Shown here piece by piece: positions 6,579 through 9,580 of a DNA stretch of 9,580 nucleotides. The notes under the pieces were generated by a model. The model was not told the DNA's origin and did not search any database. It saw only the letters and a list, made by a program, of their open reading frames with translations. Each line of letters begins with the position of its first letter. Position 1 is the stretch's first letter. The DNA comes from Actinomycetota bacterium (GTDB lineage Bacteria; Actinomycetota; Geothermincolia; Fen-727; Anoxymicrobiaceae): NCBI GenBank assembly GCA_016649525.1, contig JAENXM010000058.1, positions 1 through 9,580 on the forward strand, read 5' to 3'. The position numbers were made by a program, and so were the translations under genes.

Positions 6579-6761
6579 ATGAGGATGATAGCCGGTGTCA
6601 GCGCATTGACTTTGCTCTTCGCCGTGGGGGCGCTGGATTCCCCCGGGGCCTGGTGGGTTGTCGTCCTAGTGGCTGCTGCTTCGCTCGCTGCGCTATTAGC
6701 CTGTACCCTTACCGGTACTTTAGCCCGGCCTCTCAGGCCGGGAGGAAGGCTCCGGGCTTAG
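6579..6761 (+). CDS. tiny two-helix membrane protein, probably a truncated remnant (DUF2892-like?)
   Basis: From the ATG at 6579 the frame encodes 60 residues: helix 1 (about 3-18), a DSPGAWW turn (20-26), helix 2 (about 26-45) and LTGTLARP. The pattern IAGV, then a turn before a second helix, then a final TG resembles the short DUF2892/YgaP-type two-helix membrane proteins, but I would not call the family firmly. Residues 47-60 are read from the REP at 6718-6760, so the natural C-terminus appears lost or replaced. The frame also remains open upstream through the 85-base element to 6447, so the original N-terminus may have been replaced too. No clear ribosome site is present before the ATG. 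It may be expressed as a micro-protein, but a decayed gene trapped between two repeats is more likely. Confidence 0.35.
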   Translation: MRMIAGVSALTLLFAVGALDSPGAWWVVVLVAAASLAALLACTLTGTLARPLRPGGRLRA

Positions 6762-6779
6762 AGCCCGGACTAAAAGGGT
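6705..6779. repeat. BIME-like pair of head-to-head REP hairpins
   Basis: REP copy 2 (6718-6743) is followed by an inverted, diverged REP (about 6749-6775). Each has an 8-bp stem and a 3-base loop: CCCGGCCT/AGGCCGGG at 6724-6731 and 6735-6742, and TCCGGGCT/AGCCCGGA at 6751-6758 and 6762-6769. The pair is bounded by ACCCTT (6705-6710) and AAGGGT (6774-6779), so the whole block is itself an inverted repeat. Stem differences between the two REPs are compensatory (C-G against T-A, G-C against C-G), which argues that the fold was selected. It lies 17 bases past the stop of the E1-like gene and could act on the 3' end of that operon's transcript, though no U-tract follows either hairpin. Confidence 0.75.
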
Positions 6780-6796
6780 GGGTTCAGGCAGGGGGT

Positions 6797-7651
6797 TCAG
6801 AGTTCTATGAACTCGAATGTCCAGTCGTCCAGGTCGAGGTAAAGCATACGCCTCTTAAGTGCCGTGCCGCGGCCCGTTATGACCTTGATAGCCTCCTGGA
6901 CCTGAATGGCGGCGGCGAGCGCGGGAGAGGTTGCCGGGTTGCCCGTCTCGGTTTCGATTCCGCGGGACTTTTCTTTTCCTCCGCCCGGGGCCGACAGGCT
7001 CTCGAGGCCAGGGTCTCCGGGGAATATCGTCATAGCCTGGATGAAGCTACCGGCGATGGCGCCGTGTATCATCACGACGTTGCCATCTCTGCACGCCTTC
7101 TGGAGGAGGAGCCGGTCGTCGATGCTGTCGAGGGCGTCGATGACCGCGTAGGCGCCTTCGATCAGGCCCGCCAGGTTAGCGCCTTCCGCTTCCAGCATGT
7201 GCGCCTCTACCGTCACGTCGCAGTTTATCGCCTCCAGGCTTTCCGAAACGACTTCAACCTTGGAGAGGCCGAGGGATGCCTCTGTCGCGAAGTCCTGGCG
7301 ATTGAGGTTTGACTCCTCGAAGACATCCGGGTCGACTATTGCTATCGTACCGACCCCCATGCGCGCGAGCAGCTCCGCCGCGTTCCCTCCGATACCCCCA
7401 GCGCCGACGACCAGTACCTTCGACCTGAGGAGTGCCGCCTGCCCGTCTGTACCGATGGTGCCGATGTTCTTGAGGTACTTTAGAGGGATGAAGCCGTTAT
7501 CGAGCGCGAGTATCGACACCTCTCTCGGCGTCAGGTCCGAGCGGCTCGCCAGTTCCTTCTGGATTTCGAGCGACAAGCAGCGGTAGACGCCGCCTGCCTC
7601 TGATACCTCGTGTGAGGATTCGCGCATTGCCTCTATGATGCCCTGTCTCAT
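6797..7651 (-). CDS. ThiF/MoeB/HesA-family E1-like adenylyltransferase without zinc cysteines
   Basis: From the ATG at 7651 the product has 284 residues. A helical N-terminal region (about 20-70, with ALDNGFIPLKYLKN) leads to a Rossmann domain: GAGGIGG nucleotide loop (83-89), VDPD (106-109, D107), SNLNRQ (114-119, R118 and Q119), K131, and DALDSIDDR (172-180), where the usual Asn after Asp is Ser. It should adenylate the C-terminal glycine of a small ubiquitin-fold protein using ATP. Both CxxC zinc pairs of MoeB/ThiF are absent: the first site reads PGLESLS and the chain stops before the second. The only cysteines are C25, C144 and C187. The stretch GNPATSPALAAAIQVQEAIK (238-257) and the N-terminal region match, from memory, a subgroup found beside MoaD in tungsten or molybdenum enzyme clusters of anaerobes. 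The start is one base after the moaD-like stop (TGA-T-ATG), with GGGGGGA as ribosome site, so the two are translationally coupled. Confidence 0.9.
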   Translation of the reverse strand: MRQGIIEAMRESSHEVSEAGGVYRCLSLEIQKELASRSDLTPREVSILALDNGFIPLKYLKNIGTIGTDGQAALLRSKVLVVGAGGIGGNAAELLARMGVGTIAIVDPDVFEESNLNRQDFATEASLGLSKVEVVSESLEAINCDVTVEAHMLEAEGANLAGLIEGAYAVIDALDSIDDRLLLQKACRDGNVVMIHGAIAGSFIQAMTIFPGDPGLESLSAPGGGKEKSRGIETETGNPATSPALAAAIQVQEAIKVITGRGTALKRRMLYLDLDDWTFEFIEL

Positions 7652-7652
7652 A

Positions 7653-7892
7653 TCATCCCCCCGAGATCGCCGGTATGATTGCCACTTTGTCACCGTCTTC
7701 CAGTACGTGGTCCCGGCTGCTTCTCCGTTTGTTGACGGTCACCGAGCCCACAAGAACCCCGGGCAGGCCGAGCTCTGCTATGAGGGCATCCACATCGGTG
7801 CCGTCGGCGATGTCGAGGTCGAGCTCGGTCGATGGAAGCGGGGGTACTGCTTTGCCCGCCAGTATCGTTGCTACTTTCACCACGATTTCCAT
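7653..7892 (-). CDS. MoaD/ThiS-like ubiquitin-fold sulfur carrier protein
   Basis: A 79-residue beta-grasp protein: an N-terminal MEIVVKVATIL strand, a mid-chain acidic TDVDALIAELGL helix (about 32-43), VLVGSVTVNKRR, and DHVLEDGDKVAIIPAISGG at the end. The closing DGDKVAIIPAISGG is the hallmark of MoaD/ThiS family carriers; the terminal Gly-Gly is adenylated by an E1-like partner and then carries sulfur as a thiocarboxylate or forms a conjugate. The partner is encoded one base downstream. MoaD (molybdopterin), ThiS (thiamine) and pathway-specific copies look alike. With no moaE, moaC, thiG or thiS-linked genes in the window, I leave the name open. The ATG at 7892 sits 17 bases after the stop of the protease gene, with GGAG 14 bases upstream, which is rather far and may mean translation depends on the preceding gene. 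Confidence 0.92.
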   Translation of the reverse strand: MEIVVKVATILAGKAVPPLPSTELDLDIADGTDVDALIAELGLPGVLVGSVTVNKRRSSRDHVLEDGDKVAIIPAISGG

Positions 7893-7909
7893 GGAAGATG
7901 CGCCAGCTC

Positions 7910-9040
7910 CTATTTCTGTTGCAGTATTTTCATCTTCGTCTCGACGTACCGCATCAGTTCCTCCTTGGTCAGGAGACCAAGGATATTCTGCCCCTCGACC
8001 ACCAGCATGAACTCGTCACCCCCGAGAACCCTCTTCAATACCTTGTCCAGCGTCGTATCCGGGTCAACCGCTTGCGAGGGTGAAAGCGGCCTCGCCACCC
8101 GGCCGGCGTCTAAAACGTCCCACTCAGCGGCAGAAACGTGGTAAAGGTCATCGCGGCCTACTATTCCGATCACTCGCCCGCCGTCGACTACCGGGAAAGC
8201 GGGCAGGCTGTACGCCGTGAAATAATTGTAGCGAAGCATGGTCAGCGGAGTGCTGGCGTCGATCAGCGGCACGTTCGTGTACATTATGTCGCGCACCCTG
8301 GTGTCTGACGCGGCGATGCGCAGTAGTGTCTGCTGGTAGCCCGACTGCGCCAGCTGGTAGATGAAGAAGGCGAGAATGAGGGGCCAGATACCGTAATAGT
8401 ACGGTCCCGTTATGAAGAAGAATACACCTATCCCGGCTAATAGCAAGGCGACCGCCTGGCCGGAAAGGCTCGCTACCCTTGTGGATTTGCGCAGGTCACC
8501 CGTTCTATGCCACAGGATGGAACGAAGCACACGTCCCCCGTCGAGAGGGTATGCCGGGAGCAGGTTGAATACGCCTATCACCAGGTTCCAGAAGGAAAGC
8601 GATCCCAGCGGGGCGACCACCACTATAGAGACGTTCCACTGGCTAAGCAGCAGGTAGAGGAGGCCAAAGATCCCTCCCAGGATGAACGTGGCCAGGGGAC
8701 CCGCTATCGCCATGCAGAACTCATCCCACGGTTTTTCCGCCTCGTCGCTCATCTCGGCTACACCGCCGAACAGCCAGAGAGTTATGCGGTTGATGTCTAT
8801 TCCCCTGCGCTTCGCTACGTAGCTGTGAGATAGCTCGTGGAGCAGAAGCCCGGCGAAGAACAGTATCCCGGTGACGACACCCACAACCCAGGGCCAGATG
8901 CCCTGCGGGAAACCAGCTGTATTGTAAAAGACCGAGCCGAAGGAGACGCTGATGAGGATTAAAATCAATATCCACGACATGTTTATGACGATGTCGATGC
9001 CGAATATGCGGCCGATTTTCAGTCCGGAGGAAGGCAACAA
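7910..9040 (-). CDS. site-2 protease (M50) with C-terminal CBS-domain pair
   Basis: A 376-residue intramembrane zinc metalloprotease. Helices occur near 18-38, 49-70, 111-132, 147-163, 192-211 and 216-232. HELSH (68-72) in helix 2 gives the zinc-binding His68 and His72 and catalytic Glu69. NLLPAYPLDGGR (159-170) gives the third ligand Asp167. Two cytosolic CBS domains follow (about 246-305 and 316-369), with VRDIM and PAFPVVDGGRVIGIVGRDDL in the first and FMLVVEGQNILGLLTKEEL in the second. This is the group-III S2P architecture (helical core plus CBS pair), where CBS domains are thought to bind adenine nucleotides and gate activity. It would cleave a membrane-spanning substrate such as an anti-sigma factor; none is encoded nearby. 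The start is TTG at 9040 (or the next codon, also TTG), with GAGG about ten bases upstream and a short lead into LKIGRIFGI, the usual N-terminal motif. It lies 17 bases after the kinase gene and 17 before the MoaD-like gene. Confidence 0.94.
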   Translation of the reverse strand: MLPSSGLKIGRIFGIDIVINMSWILILILISVSFGSVFYNTAGFPQGIWPWVVGVVTGILFFAGLLLHELSHSYVAKRRGIDINRITLWLFGGVAEMSDEAEKPWDEFCMAIAGPLATFILGGIFGLLYLLLSQWNVSIVVVAPLGSLSFWNLVIGVFNLLPAYPLDGGRVLRSILWHRTGDLRKSTRVASLSGQAVALLLAGIGVFFFITGPYYYGIWPLILAFFIYQLAQSGYQQTLLRIAASDTRVRDIMYTNVPLIDASTPLTMLRYNYFTAYSLPAFPVVDGGRVIGIVGRDDLYHVSAAEWDVLDAGRVARPLSPSQAVDPDTTLDKVLKRVLGGDEFMLVVEGQNILGLLTKEELMRYVETKMKILQQK

Positions 9041-9057
9041 GCGCTCTCGCCTCTATT

Positions 9058-9580
9058 CTATGTCTCGAAGTGGGAGACTTCCTTGAGCTGCCGGAACCTC
9101 GTCTCTATGTCGTCGCCCGTAAGGTCCGCCATCCCGTCGACGCTGAACTGCTCGACGCAGAAGGAGGCCATGACCGTCCCGTAGATCACGGCACGGCGTA
9201 TGTTGTCGTCGGAAGTATCTCCAGTTTTCGCAAGGTGGCCCATGAAGCCGCCGGCGAATGCGTCGCCGGCGCCGGTCGGGTCGTACACCGACTCGCAGGG
9301 GAAAGCCGGAGCGCTGAAGATCGAGTCTCCCTTGAACATGAGCGCGCCGTGCTCCCCCTTCTTCACGATGATTGTGTCAGGGCCCATTTTGAGAGCCTCC
9401 CGGGACGCTTTTATGAGGTTCGGTTCGCCCGCGAGCTCCCGGCACTCCGCGTCGTTCATCACCATGACGTCGACTCTACTGATCGTGTCCAGAAGCTCTT
9501 TTCTCTTGCGCTCTATCCAGAAATTCATGGTATCACAGGCTACGAGCTTCGGATTCTCGACCTGGTCGAGGACGAGCCGC
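9058..9580 (-). CDS. PfkB-family carbohydrate/nucleoside kinase, C-terminal part (start beyond the right edge)
   Basis: The frame stays open from the TAG at 9060-9058 to the window edge, giving 173 C-terminal residues of a kinase that is normally about 300-320 long. The edge sequence reads LVLDQVENPKLVACDTMNFWI, in frame upstream of an internal Met at 9528, so that Met is not the start. Features: DTMNFWI; the VMNDAECRELAG segment usual after the sheet in ribokinase-fold enzymes; TIIVKKGEHGALMF; and the PfkB signature DPTGAGDAFAGG, whose second Asp is the catalytic base and whose GAGD forms the anion hole. It phosphorylates a sugar, nucleoside or related alcohol using ATP; the substrate-binding N-terminal half is missing, so the substrate is unknown. 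It is the first visible gene of the minus-strand operon and may be functionally unrelated to the others. Confidence 0.93.
   Translation of the reverse strand, partial: RLVLDQVENPKLVACDTMNFWIERKRKELLDTISRVDVMVMNDAECRELAGEPNLIKASREALKMGPDTIIVKKGEHGALMFKGDSIFSAPAFPCESVYDPTGAGDAFAGGFMGHLAKTGDTSDDNIRRAVIYGTVMASFCVEQFSVDGMADLTGDDIETRFRQLKEVSHFET

Noticed and set aside
6463..6779. CRISPR array
   Set aside because: The repeats are palindromic, differ in orientation and context, and are not regularly spaced. REP/BIME and inverted-repeat elements explain them better.
6653..7312. 219-codon plus-strand frame across the REP pair and the E1-like gene
   Set aside because: It is a shadow of the E1-like gene, which has full ThiF-family motifs on the minus strand.

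Overview
The window is a GC-rich bacterial chromosome segment of ordinary bacterial gene density. It most resembles a deep-branching, probably anaerobic member of the Actinomycetota. Three things point that way: an LCP-LytR_C cell-wall ligase, a three-helix protein that resembles actinobacterial SepX/GlpR, and a MoaD plus zinc-less E1 pair of the kind I associate with tungsten/molybdenum enzyme clusters of anaerobes. The lineage is an inference from family resemblance, not a direct reading. I see no tRNA, rRNA, CRISPR array or intact transposase.

Left part (1-3674). The N-terminal 136 codons of an MFS efflux transporter run leftwards off the edge. It is divergent from clpB, which encodes the full-length disaggregase with both Walker A/B pairs and both arginine-finger regions intact. 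Convergent to clpB is a small three-helix membrane protein that probably starts at a TTG codon and may be a divisome factor of the SepX/GlpR type.

Middle (3675-6374). A non-coding gap of about 525 bases contains a strikingly AT-rich core (27 G/C in 130 bases). It precedes a LytR-CpsA-Psr gene with a C-terminal LytR_C domain, which likely attaches glycopolymer to peptidoglycan. Convergent to it, with a short 3' overlap, is a stand-alone CpaB/RcpC-type SAF-domain pilus-assembly protein. That gene has the best promoter in the window (TTGACA, 16 bases, TGC-TATACT).

Repeat island (6463-6790). Just upstream of the cpaB-like promoter lies an 85-base, nearly perfect inverted repeat (28-base arms, one mismatch) that carries a REP-type hairpin in its loop. 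About 200 bases further on, a second copy of this REP is paired head-to-head with a diverged REP (a BIME-like unit) whose stem differences are compensatory. Between the two elements lies a reading frame for a tiny two-helix membrane protein whose tail is encoded by the REP. It looks like the remnant of a truncated gene.

Right part (6797-9580, all minus strand). A compact gene row reads, in transcription order: PfkB-family kinase (start outside the window), site-2 protease with two CBS domains, MoaD/ThiS-like ubiquitin-fold protein ending in Gly-Gly, and a ThiF/MoeB/HesA-like E1. The gaps are 17, 17 and 1 base, so this is almost certainly one operon. The MoaD-E1 pair is an obvious functional unit. 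Its linkage to an intramembrane protease is the most thought-provoking feature of the window, although co-transcription alone does not prove a common function.
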